The translations under genes and the position numbers were made by a program. The notes below the pieces were generated by a model, which worked only from the letters and a program-made list of their open reading frames with translations, did not search any database and was not told the DNA's origin. Shown here piece by piece: positions 1-6,406 of a DNA stretch of 8,915 bases (its first letter is position 1; each line of letters starts with the position of its first letter). This stretch comes from JBAXEO01 sp964541375 (GTDB taxonomy: Bacteria > Actinomycetota > Coriobacteriia > Anaerosomatales > JAAXUF01): NCBI GenBank assembly GCA_964541375.1, contig CAZIPT010000087.1, forward strand, positions 1 to 8,915, written 5' to 3'.

Positions 1-54
1 ACCCCCTTACTCGCTTAGCAGGCGAGCGCCTTCGACCGACTCGGCCAGCTCTCC
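1..54 (-). tRNA. tRNA-Ser(GCT), 5' part, truncated by the window edge
   Basis: Read on the minus strand, the gene begins with the acceptor strand GGAGAGC (48-54), followed by a D-arm of the GCC...GGC type. The anticodon stem CTCGC/GCGAG (22-26 and 10-14) encloses the loop CTGCTAA, which places anticodon GCT at 17-19. It would therefore read AGC and AGU serine codons. The G-rich start of the long variable arm (TAAGGGGGT) runs into the edge, consistent with a class II tRNA. The T-arm and 3' end lie outside the window. A good promoter lies 41 bases upstream. Confidence 0.92.
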
Positions 55-94
55 GTATACGCGCCTGGACCGCAGTCCGCGCACGCGAAGCGTA

Positions 95-123
95 ATAGTA
101 CCCGCGTCGCCGCCGAGCGTAAA
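95..123 (-). promoter_or_regulatory. Probable sigma-70-type promoter of tRNA-Ser(GCT)
   Basis: On the minus strand a -35 box TTTACG (118-123) is followed, after exactly 17 bases, by a -10 box TACTAT (95-100). Each box matches consensus at four of six positions. Transcription would start near 88 and reach the tRNA 5' end at 54 after a leader of about 34 bases. Position and spacing are the evidence. Confidence 0.6.
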
Positions 124-157
124 GTCGAGAGGCAGTCGCCGCGCCGTTCGCGCCGAC

Positions 158-190
158 AAAACAACGGGGGCCCGTGGAGGGCCCCCGTTG
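158..190 (-). terminator. Intrinsic terminator of the regulator/kinase/OB-fold cassette
   Basis: A perfect 12-bp stem (CAACGGGGGCCC at 162-173 against GGGCCCCCGTTG at 179-190) closes a 5-base loop. On the minus strand it is followed directly by TTTTG (157-161). It lies 23 bases past the stop codon of the OB-fold gene and upstream of the tRNA-Ser(GCT) promoter, so it should insulate the two units. Stem strength plus the T run make this a confident call. Confidence 0.88.
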
Positions 191-213
191 CCGAACGCTC
201 GTGACTCCCTTCT

Positions 214-732
214 TCAGTCGCTTTCTCCGCAGTCATCGACGCAATCGCTGTTGGCCGAGGCCTTTGCGGGCTTCGCCGCCGACGTGTCTCCGCAGTCATC
301 ACCGCAGTTGTCCTCGGCAACGCCCGACTTGCCGCCGCCCTTGCTCTTGGTGCCGGCCCACGGCGGCTTTCCGCCCCCGGCTCCGATCTCGACCTTTGAG
401 CCGTCAGACTTGGTGACGCTGAACGCGTCGAGTTCAGCCGCGCTGGCGCCCGTCTTGCCCTTGTCGATCTCTCCTGTGACGGTCACCTTCTCGCCCGCTA
501 CAAGATCGACCTGCTTGTACCAGGAGGGCCCGCATTCGAACTTGATGGTGCCGGTATCGTCGGTGAGCGTGAACTCGTTGTTGCCCAGTGCGCCGACAAG
601 ACCCGTGATCGTCGCCTCGGTGTCATGCGGGGCGTTGTTCGCTTCGCTGATCGTCATCGCAGCCGCGAGCGCCGTCGCTACTCCCGCGAACAGGAATACG
701 ACTACGTAGACCATCAGGAACGTCTTCCTCAT
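214..732 (-). CDS. Secreted OB-fold protein with Cys/Asp-rich tail
   Basis: This 172-residue protein starts with a hydrophobic stretch (about residues 5-25) that reads as a signal peptide or N-terminal anchor. Residues about 38-106 resemble small bacterial OB-fold (BOF-like) domains: strands such as EATITGLVG, EFTLTDDTG, EKVTVTGEI and AELDAFSV, with a GPSWY motif after Cys67. Then comes a Gly/Lys-rich linker (117-137) and an acidic tail with two related motifs, NCGDDCGD (142-149) and DCVDDCGE (163-170), four cysteines in all. The ATG at 730-732 is chosen because the Shine-Dalgarno AAGGAGG lies 9 bases upstream; the ATG at 736-738 is only 3 bases from it. The reading frame runs further upstream but overlaps the kinase gene. 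It is third in line after the two-component genes and has its own hairpin-masked ribosome site. Ligand or metal binding by the tail is inference; the exact function is unknown. Confidence 0.82.
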   Translation of the reverse strand: MRKTFLMVYVVVFLFAGVATALAAAMTISEANNAPHDTEATITGLVGALGNNEFTLTDDTGTIKFECGPSWYKQVDLVAGEKVTVTGEIDKGKTGASAAELDAFSVTKSDGSKVEIGAGGGKPPWAGTKSKGGGKSGVAEDNCGDDCGDTSAAKPAKASANSDCVDDCGESD

Positions 733-741
733 GCTCATGCA

Positions 742-775
742 CCTCCTTCGCAGAGGGGTCGTCCTACGAAGGAGG
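742..775 (-). promoter_or_regulatory. Hairpin masking the ribosome binding site of the OB-fold gene
   Basis: In the minus-strand transcript, CCUCCUUCG (775 to 767) pairs perfectly with CGAAGGAGG (750 to 742). Four further pairs (763-766 with 751-754, two of them G-U) extend the stem to 13 bp around an 8-base loop. The 3' arm contains the whole Shine-Dalgarno of the OB-fold gene, and the stem ends 3 bases before the first ATG. No T run follows, so it is not a simple terminator. It may act as a translational switch or as an RNA-stability element between cistrons. Confidence 0.6.
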
Positions 776-818
776 CTATGCGCTGCTCGGATAAGAGGAG
801 TTAAAGGGCCCGGACGTG

Positions 819-1997
819 CTAGCGCGAGGATCGACCCGAGCGGAACCGGACGACAAAGCTGGTCTCGCCGGTCTCCGAGGTCGCCGACACGGTCCAACCG
901 TGCATGTCCGCGACGCGTTTGACCAGCGCGAGCCCGAGCCCGAAACCCTCGGCCGATCGGGAAGAGTCTCCCTGCACGAAAGGCTCATAGATGTCGCGCT
1001 CCCGGGCCGGCGGCAGGGGTTGCCCGCGGTCAGCGACCGTTAGCTCAGTCGTCGAGAGTACGACACGGACCGCGGTGCCACCGTCCGCGTACTTGATGGC
1101 GTTTTCGACGAGGTTGTCGACGAGCCGACCGACGAGGGTTGGATCGCAGAAGACCTGGATTCCCTCGGGAACCGAGGCCTTGAGCGCGAGTCCCGCACCC
1201 GCGGCTGCGACGCGGTGCCGTTCCACGGACGCCCCGACGAGGGCCGAAAGGTCGGTGCTCTCGGCCTCAAGGGTGAGCCTGCCGAGTCTTGCGAGCTCCA
1301 GGAGGCGGTCGACAAGTTCACCCGCGCGCATCACCTCCGCGCGAGCTTCGATCGCGGACGGTTCGAGCTCGCCGGTGCGCAGGCCCGCATCGAGCGATGC
1401 ACTGGCAGCGGCGAGCGGCGTGCGCAGCTCGTGCCCTGCATCAGCGGTGAACTGCTCAAGGCGCTCGACGTTCTCCTTCACGGGAGCCAGGATGCGACCG
1501 GCGAACAGCGTCCCGAAAAGGTAGGTCAGCGCCGAGACCCCCACGACTACCGCGAGCAGGATGGCGGCCTTCTCGCCCAGGTCCTCGACGTCGATCTTCT
1601 CCGGTTGTTCCATGACGAGCGTGCCGCCGGCTGCTGGGCCGGATGCGATACGGACGGCGTAGATGCGGTACGTGCCCCAGACCGCTCGGACGATGCTGAA
1701 TCCTGGCTGCGGTGCAGAGCTGATTCCGGGAAGCGAGATGCCTGCGAGCTGCGATCCGTCGGGCCCCATGATGGCAATCGGCTCATCGGACTCATCTCCG
1801 AATTCGAGCTGAGAGAGCGATTTCGCGTTCTCGACTCGGCGAAGCACGTCTTGTGCGCGCCGCTGAAGCTGCCGGTCGACCGCGCCGCGAGAGGCGACGA
1901 AGTCCGTCCCGATGTAGGCGACGCCGCTCACGACCAGAAGCGCGCAGACAATGGCCGTGAAGGACAGCGCTATCTTCCGATGGAGGTCACGGTACAC
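819..1997 (-). CDS. Membrane sensor histidine kinase
   Basis: This 392-residue protein autophosphorylates on histidine in response to an unknown signal and should pass phosphate to the regulator encoded just upstream. It shows an N-terminal transmembrane helix (about 9-32), an extracytoplasmic sensor region (about 33-143), a second helix (about 144-166), the H-box AGHELRTPLA with His189, an N-box (Asn295, Asn299 in NLVENAIKYA), a D-box (Asp323-x-Gly325), an F-box-like EPFVQGD and a G2 box GFGLGLALVK (351-360). Only about 22 residues separate the second helix from His189, too few for a complete HAMP domain, although the RILAPV segment looks like a HAMP beginning. The start is a GTG inside the end of the response-regulator gene, an 11-base overlap, so translation is probably coupled. 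The extracytoplasmic domain matches nothing I recognise. Confidence 0.93.
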   Translation of the reverse strand: MYRDLHRKIALSFTAIVCALLVVSGVAYIGTDFVASRGAVDRQLQRRAQDVLRRVENAKSLSQLEFGDESDEPIAIMGPDGSQLAGISLPGISSAPQPGFSIVRAVWGTYRIYAVRIASGPAAGGTLVMEQPEKIDVEDLGEKAAILLAVVVGVSALTYLFGTLFAGRILAPVKENVERLEQFTADAGHELRTPLAAASASLDAGLRTGELEPSAIEARAEVMRAGELVDRLLELARLGRLTLEAESTDLSALVGASVERHRVAAAGAGLALKASVPEGIQVFCDPTLVGRLVDNLVENAIKYADGGTAVRVVLSTTELTVADRGQPLPPARERDIYEPFVQGDSSRSAEGFGLGLALVKRVADMHGWTVSATSETGETSFVVRFRSGRSSR

Positions 1998-2664
1998 GGG
2001 GCGCCTCGTCCGGAATCATGTAGCCGACGCCGGCGACGGTGACGATCACATCCGGGCCCAGCTTCTTTCGCAAGTAGGAGACGTGGACGTCGACCGTCTT
2101 GGAGAACATCAGGTCGTCGTAGCGCCCCCAGACCGCCTCGATGAGAGCGGTCCGCTCTTGGGCGATACCCCGGTTCGAGGCCAGGTGCTCGAGCAGAGCG
2201 TACTCGCGCGGCGCCAGGTCCACGTTCTTCCCGTCGCGAGTGACCCGCTTGGATGCGGTGTCGATCTCGCATCCGGGGAGCTGGATGACGGGCGGGCGAA
2301 ACGGGGCGGTTCTCCGTCCGAGGGCGCGCATCCGCGCCACGAGTTCCTGGAGCGCGAACGGCTTGACGAGGTAGTCGTCGGCGCCGCAATCCAACCCGAG
2401 GACGATATCTCGGCGCGACGATCGGGCGGTGAGCATGATGAGCGGGCCGTCGAAGCCGTCAGCACGGAGGCGGCGACATACGTCGAGGCCATCGATCTTG
2501 GGCAGGTTGAGGTCGAGTACGACGTACGAAGGCGTGGACTCCTCGGCTAGTTCCAGCGCGGCGAGCCCGTCGAGCGCGATGCGCACGGGGTAGCCTTCGG
2601 CCTCGAGGTAGCGCGCGATGTTCTTCGCGAGCCCGGCGTTGTCTTCGACCAGCAGGACTGTCAT
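1987..2664 (-). CDS. OmpR/PhoB-family response regulator
   Basis: This is a 225-residue DNA-binding response regulator. The receiver domain (about 1-115) has the acidic pair Glu7/Asp8, phospho-acceptor Asp51 (VVLDLNLP), Thr79 and Lys101 in LVKPF. The C-terminal winged-helix domain (about 124-220) carries typical features: APREYALLEHLA, then KTVDVHVSYLRKKLG and a final VAGVGYMI hairpin. The ATG at 2662-2664 is preferred because GGGAGG (2671-2676) lies 6 bases before it; an in-frame GTG six codons upstream would include that ribosome site within the gene. It is the first gene of the cassette, overlaps the kinase gene, and presumably regulates its own operon. Family assignment is secure; the regulon is unknown. 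Confidence 0.95.
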   Translation of the reverse strand: MTVLLVEDNAGLAKNIARYLEAEGYPVRIALDGLAALELAEESTPSYVVLDLNLPKIDGLDVCRRLRADGFDGPLIMLTARSSRRDIVLGLDCGADDYLVKPFALQELVARMRALGRRTAPFRPPVIQLPGCEIDTASKRVTRDGKNVDLAPREYALLEHLASNRGIAQERTALIEAVWGRYDDLMFSKTVDVHVSYLRKKLGPDVIVTVAGVGYMIPDEAPRVP

Positions 2665-2770
2665 TGAGTGCCTCCCGGTCACGCTGCGCCCCGCGAGGTT
2701 AAGAATCGAACAAGGCCGACACTACACCAGAGGTGAGCGCAGGGGGAGGGCGCGCTTCAGGAGCGGCTGC
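2665..2770 (-). other. Leader region of the two-component operon
   Basis: These roughly 100 bases separate the 3' end of tRNA-Ser(TGA) from the response-regulator start. Apart from the Shine-Dalgarno at 2671-2676 I see no gene, no strong hairpin with a T run and no convincing -35/-10 pair. The operon could use a weak or activator-dependent promoter here, or be reached by read-through from the tRNA promoter. Confidence 0.4.
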
Positions 2771-2860
2771 TGGCGGAGGGGGAGGGATTCGAACCCTCGG
2801 ACGAGTTGCCCCGTCAATAGTTTTCAAGACTATCGCAATCAACCACTCTGCCACCCCTCC
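2771..2860 (-). tRNA. tRNA-Ser(TGA)
   Basis: On the minus strand the acceptor strand GGAGGGG (2854-2860) pairs with CCCCTCC, followed by discriminator G and an encoded CCA (2771-2773). The anticodon stem ATAGT/ACTAT encloses the loop CTTGAAA, giving anticodon TGA at 2824-2826, which reads UCN serine codons. A long variable arm (ACGGGGCAACTCGTCC) marks a class II tRNA, and the T-arm GAGGG-TTCGAAT-CCCTC is perfect. All arms are present in the 90 bases. Confidence 0.97.
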
Positions 2861-2879
2861 GCATGGGCGCACGCAGGAG

Positions 2880-2908
2880 AGTATAGCGTGGAGCGGACGC
2901 CCTGCCAT
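2880..2908 (-). promoter_or_regulatory. Probable promoter of tRNA-Ser(TGA)
   Basis: On the minus strand a -10 box TATACT (2880-2885, five of six consensus bases) lies 20 bases before the tRNA. An ATGGCA hexamer (2903-2908) sits 17 bases further upstream and matches the -35 consensus at four of six positions. The site is between the tRNA and the stop codon of the upstream propeller gene. Confidence 0.55.
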
Positions 2909-2939
2909 GCTCAGGCCGTATAGCGGGCCGGGTGGCGGT

Positions 2940-4319
2940 CTACTCGGCTGAGCCCGCGCTGGGGCTCGAGACCCGGAGGGGCTTGCCGTCCTTGCGAACC
3001 TTGGTCAGGTGCGCTTTGTAGGAGCCGCCCTTGCCCGCCATCAGAACGTCGCTCGGCGGCACCTTGTAGACACGCAGCCTGCCGTCGATGAAGTCTGAGA
3101 ACGCGAGCAGCGTGCCGTCGGCCGAGACCTCGAGCGCCGTGCATTGGTTCCCGCCGATTATCGCGTCGAGCGGCTTGCCCGTGTGGGTGTCCAGGAGCAG
3201 GACCGAGCCCCACTCCGGGCCCGGCTCGTAGTAGGACTTGGGGTTGTTGGCGCCGCGATTGGACACGAACAGCACGCGCCCGTCGGGAGAGATGTCGATG
3301 GTGTTGGGCTTGTTGTCCGTCTTGGCGAACAGCGTGGTCTTGTCGGTGGCAAGGTCGGTGACCCAGATGCAGTTTGCGCCCAGGTCGCTCGTGAACAGGC
3401 GTTGGCTTGGTTCGTCGGCGACCATGTGGCGCATCGCTCGACCCTTGCCGATCGTGGTTCCCTTGCCGGTGGCGAGGTCGAAGACCTGGATGACTCCCTT
3501 GAGTGTTTGCTCGCCGAAACAGGCGACGTAGAGCTTCTTGCCGTCAGCGGTGACGTAGAGCCCCCGTGGGGTGTCGGCGGTTCTGATGCGACGCAGGAGC
3601 TTGCCGCTTGCGAGGCTGATCTCCGAGACATCGTCACCGCTCCAGTTGGCGGCATAGAGCTTGGACTCGTCCGGCGAAAGGATGACGATCTTTGTCCAGG
3701 GCGAGCCGGTGTCGAACCTGCGAAGCACCTTGCGAGCGGCCACGTCGATCTCGTAGACGAGATGCGTCTGCATCTGGCTTGCGTACGCCCGATCCCCAGC
3801 GCGGTTGAACGTGACCTCCACCGCACCGGACTTGCCCAGATTGACCTCGCCACGCGACTTCCCCGTGAGGGGGTCATAGATGCCGATCGATGGCTTGGTC
3901 ACCAAGGCCGTGACCCAGACCTCCCTGTTGTCCGGTGTGATCGCCAGCCCCTTGGGCGCCGGCACCGTTTTGAAGATCGCCGCTCGCTTGACGAGCTGTC
4001 CGTCGGGTCCCGGTGTCCATGAGGGCTCTGCCGACGCCGCGGCAGCCGCGCCTTGCGTCGCCCCCGAGGTGTTCGTCGCGAGGCTCGCAGTAGCCGAGAC
4101 GGACGCCGTGGCGGTGACCGAGCCGCCCGCTCGCCTGGCAACGATCGCCTTGACCGTCGCCATCGCCCCGTAGCCGACTCCGGCCACGATGACGATCGCC
4201 GCAAGGATGAGCAGCGCAATCAGGTCCCAGCGCACGCGACGGCGTCGAGGCGGTCGCGCAGATTGGCGTGCGGCACGCGGCCGGGGCGGTTCCCGAGTGA
4301 TGCCGTTGCCCGGTGACAT
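2940..4319 (-). CDS. Membrane-anchored YVTN-type beta-propeller protein
   Basis: This 459-residue protein has a very basic N-terminus (Arg/Pro-rich, about 8-31), one transmembrane helix (about 32-54), an Ala/Ser/Thr-rich linker and a long C-terminal propeller. By the positive-inside rule, the C-terminal part faces outside. Blade-like repeats contain the pattern (T/S)PD-x3-(V/L)(W/Y/F)V followed by the D-x2-(T/S)GK type: ITPDNREVWVT, LSPDESKLYAAN, VTADGKKLYVAC, ISPDGRVLFVSN and VSADGTLLAFSD. This resembles YncE/cytochrome-D1-like propellers, usually binding scaffolds rather than enzymes. The ATG at 4317-4319 lies 4 bases after the upstream stop codon, without a clear Shine-Dalgarno, suggesting coupled translation. 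The frame stays open to an ATG at 4421, which would overlap the upstream gene by about 95 bases and is less likely. Ligand unknown. Confidence 0.85.
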   Translation of the reverse strand: MSPGNGITREPPRPRAARQSARPPRRRRVRWDLIALLILAAIVIVAGVGYGAMATVKAIVARRAGGSVTATASVSATASLATNTSGATQGAAAAASAEPSWTPGPDGQLVKRAAIFKTVPAPKGLAITPDNREVWVTALVTKPSIGIYDPLTGKSRGEVNLGKSGAVEVTFNRAGDRAYASQMQTHLVYEIDVAARKVLRRFDTGSPWTKIVILSPDESKLYAANWSGDDVSEISLASGKLLRRIRTADTPRGLYVTADGKKLYVACFGEQTLKGVIQVFDLATGKGTTIGKGRAMRHMVADEPSQRLFTSDLGANCIWVTDLATDKTTLFAKTDNKPNTIDISPDGRVLFVSNRGANNPKSYYEPGPEWGSVLLLDTHTGKPLDAIIGGNQCTALEVSADGTLLAFSDFIDGRLRVYKVPPSDVLMAGKGGSYKAHLTKVRKDGKPLRVSSPSAGSAE

Positions 4320-4323
4320 CGAT

Positions 4324-5841
4324 TTAGAAGCCCGGCAAGCGGAAGAAGCGCACTCGGCTGTCCGCCGTGCCATGGTCGACCAGCCAGAGCAGGAGATTGT
4401 TCCTCCAAGCGATGCCCTCATGCCAGCCGGGGAGCGTGCTCACGTACACCAGCCGTGTTGCGCCCGTGGTCCGCTCGGCGGTGTAGATGCGGCCCAGATC
4501 GGCGTTGCGGCCGATCGAGATGAAGAACATGTCCTTGTCTTTGCGGTAGGTCAGACCCTGGATACCGACCGACGGATGCGGCTCAAGCGACAACTCGCCC
4601 GTGTGCTTGAGCGTGTCCAGGTCGTACACGAAGAGGTGCGAGCTGTCGGTGAAAGATGCGACATAGAGCCGTTCCTTGCCTTCGGCATCCGGGGCGACGG
4701 TGACCGCCGCGACTTCGTGCGTCTCGCTGGTCGGCACAGCTCGTTCTCGCTTGAGCGTGGTCGCGTCGAAGACGAGGATGTGCTGGTCTTGGACCGAGGG
4801 CCACTTCTCGGCGGGTACGTAGAGGAGGCCGGGGGACTCCTCCTTCGACTTGTAGTACGTTCCAGTCCCCAAGTGAGCCTCGGCATGCAGGGTGCCACTG
4901 TCTTCCGGGCTATCGGACCTGGCGAAACCAGGGATCACCGTTCCGTCTTCGTTGGCGAACGGCGTGGTGGTTGTCGCGCGTGAGACCCAGTCGCCGTCGT
5001 ATCGCTGGATCCAGGTTGTGTGGAAGATCCAGTAATCGCTCGTGGCAGTTCCGTCGGTAGTGACCCCTTGATGCGCGCGGACGCTCTCAGGTGAGCTTTG
5101 TATGAGCGCGGCATCCTCCTGGATGCTGACGATGATGTCGGCAAGACCGTTGGTGGCCCGGTTGATCGAGCGTCTGGTGGTCAGCTGCACCAGGCTGCTC
5201 TTGTAGCCGCGCCTGTTGTACTCCTTGACCAGCGTGCTGTACGCCGAGTGCGAGGTTCGAGCCGACGAAATCGTGAAGGCCGATGCGTTGCTCACGTGTG
5301 AGTAGCCATCGTAGCTGACCCACGCACGGTTCTGCCCGACCGATCTGAGCTGCTGGTCCACCACCGAGTCGTACCGAGAGTGCATTCGGGATTCGGTCTT
5401 GATGTTGTCGGTGTTGAGCGGGTTGTTGATGTCTGCGTAGTAGTGAGAGAGCAGACCGAGAGCCCGGCTAGCACCGTCGATGTTCCCGGCAGCGAGGTAG
5501 GTCACCGCTTGTCCGTAGTACTTCGACACCTTGGTCTGGGCGTTCCCGTTGGCTTTGCCCCACCGGTCGTAGACGTGGTCCTTGGTGTCCTTGAACTGCG
5601 TGTCAGGGTCGTCTGTGACAGGAAGCGCCACCGACGCATTGACCCACGTCGCGCCTTGGGTCGCGGCCATGCGGTTGGCCTCGGTGAGCACCCAGTCATG
5701 CGTGCCGAAGCCGTTGCCACTGCGCGATGGGCCGTTGCCCCACGCGTAGGCGGAAGCCGGTGCCGAAAGGATTGTGAGCGCAATCAGCCCACCTGCGGCA
5801 GCACGGGCGAAGAGGGTTTGAACCGAAGACATGCGGGTCAC
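4324..5841 (-). CDS. Secreted zinc-phospholipase-C-like protein fused to a probable beta-propeller
   Basis: This 505-residue protein has a signal peptide ending APASAYA before Trp34, so the mature protein would begin with Trp, as in Bacillus and Clostridium zinc phospholipases C. Candidate zinc ligands follow in family order: His48, an Asp at 80-85, His89 (HVYD), His133 and Asp137 in SHYYADINNP, and His154 in HSRYD. The residue expected to be the signature's second His is Asn143, and the expected Glu is Asp158. Residues about 250-505 are unlike the Clostridium C2-type domain and contain propeller-like strands with HILVFDATTLK and HLFVYDLDTLK repeats. The GTG at 5839-5841 is chosen because GGAGG (5847-5851) lies 5 bases upstream; a TTG at 5853 and an ATG at 5832 are alternatives. 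It is the first gene of a coupled pair with the membrane propeller. Fold assignment is good; activity is uncertain given the two substitutions. Confidence 0.82.
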   Translation of the reverse strand: MTRMSSVQTLFARAAAGGLIALTILSAPASAYAWGNGPSRSGNGFGTHDWVLTEANRMAATQGATWVNASVALPVTDDPDTQFKDTKDHVYDRWGKANGNAQTKVSKYYGQAVTYLAAGNIDGASRALGLLSHYYADINNPLNTDNIKTESRMHSRYDSVVDQQLRSVGQNRAWVSYDGYSHVSNASAFTISSARTSHSAYSTLVKEYNRRGYKSSLVQLTTRRSINRATNGLADIIVSIQEDAALIQSSPESVRAHQGVTTDGTATSDYWIFHTTWIQRYDGDWVSRATTTTPFANEDGTVIPGFARSDSPEDSGTLHAEAHLGTGTYYKSKEESPGLLYVPAEKWPSVQDQHILVFDATTLKRERAVPTSETHEVAAVTVAPDAEGKERLYVASFTDSSHLFVYDLDTLKHTGELSLEPHPSVGIQGLTYRKDKDMFFISIGRNADLGRIYTAERTTGATRLVYVSTLPGWHEGIAWRNNLLLWLVDHGTADSRVRFFRLPGF

Positions 5842-5874
5842 GGGCGCCTCCAAACCGGCTTATGACCGACACCG

Positions 5875-5909
5875 AGTCTAGCACGGAGCGCGCCATGCTC
5901 CGCTAGACT
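5875..5909. promoter_or_regulatory. Large imperfect palindrome between divergent genes
   Basis: AGTCTAGC (5875-5882) and GCTAGACT (5902-5909) are perfect inverted repeats. Inside them GGAGC (5885-5889) pairs with GCTCC (5897-5901), giving a 13-bp stem with a 2-base bulge and a 7-base loop. Each outer arm carries TAGACT, a plausible -10 box, pointing outward: rightward to tadA at 5904-5909 and leftward to the phospholipase-like gene at 5875-5880. No convincing -35 boxes are seen at 17 bases. It could be a shared operator or a structured divergent promoter. Confidence 0.5.
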
Positions 5910-5944
5910 ACGAGGCACGGGGCCTGCGCGAGCGAGGGAGTGGG

Positions 5945-6406
5945 ATGCACTCGGACGAAACCTACATGTCGCTGGCATTGGCCGAGGCGCAACGCGCCGG
6001 AGCCATCGGCGAGGTGCCGATCGGGGCCGTCGTGGTCTGCGAGGGCGCGCTTGTCGCCTCCGGCCACAACCGCCGCGAGATCGACCACGACCCCGCCGGT
6101 CACGCCGAGTTCCTCGCGATCCGCTCGGCGAGTGCCGCACTGGAGCGCTGGCGGCTCTCGGACTGCACCGTCTACGTGACGCTCGAGCCGTGCCCGATGT
6201 GCGCGGGCCTCATGCACCAGGCGCGTATCGCGCGATGTGTGTTCGCCGCCGCCGACCCCAAGGCCGGGGCTCTCGGCACGCTCTACGACCTTTCGAGCGA
6301 CGAGCGGCTTAACCACCGGTTCGAGGTCACTTCGGGAGTGCTTGCCGATGAGTCCGCAACCCTGCTGCAGGCCTTCTTTCGGCAGCTGAGAGAGGAGCGG
6401 TCGTGA
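5945..6406 (+). CDS. tadA: tRNA-specific adenosine deaminase TadA
   Basis: TadA converts adenosine 34 of tRNA-Arg(ACG) to inosine in the cytoplasm so that CGN codons can be read. The 153-residue length is typical. The zinc-dependent deaminase motif is complete: His53-Ala-Glu55 (zinc ligand and proton shuttle), then Pro82-Cys83-Pro-Met-Cys86-Ala-Gly. The segment EVPIGAVVV and the substrate-loop region DPKAGALGTLYDL also match TadA. A GAGG-type Shine-Dalgarno (5934-5937) precedes the ATG by 7 bases. The gene overlaps the next one by 4 bases (GTGA), so the two are probably co-translated. It is divergent from the phospholipase-like gene across the palindrome. Confidence 0.96.
   Translation: MHSDETYMSLALAEAQRAGAIGEVPIGAVVVCEGALVASGHNRREIDHDPAGHAEFLAIRSASAALERWRLSDCTVYVTLEPCPMCAGLMHQARIARCVFAAADPKAGALGTLYDLSSDERLNHRFEVTSGVLADESATLLQAFFRQLREERS

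Noticed and set aside
778..804. Plus-strand 8-codon ORF with AGGAGG directly upstream
   Set aside because: The Shine-Dalgarno on this strand is the mirror arm of the minus-strand hairpin, so it arises from the palindrome; the ORF is too short to support.
1215..2042. Long plus-strand open frame (275 codons) opposite the histidine kinase
   Set aside because: The opposite strand carries all kinase motifs in one frame; this frame has no recognisable domain or ribosome site.
2918..2923. Second TATACG -10-like box upstream of tRNA-Ser(TGA)
   Set aside because: It lacks a spaced -35 partner; the TATACT at 2880-2885 is better placed and closer to consensus.
3144..4022. Long plus-strand open frame (292 codons) opposite the membrane propeller gene
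   Set aside because: It is antisense to a well-supported gene; its composition and lack of domain-like sequence fit a GC-driven shadow frame.
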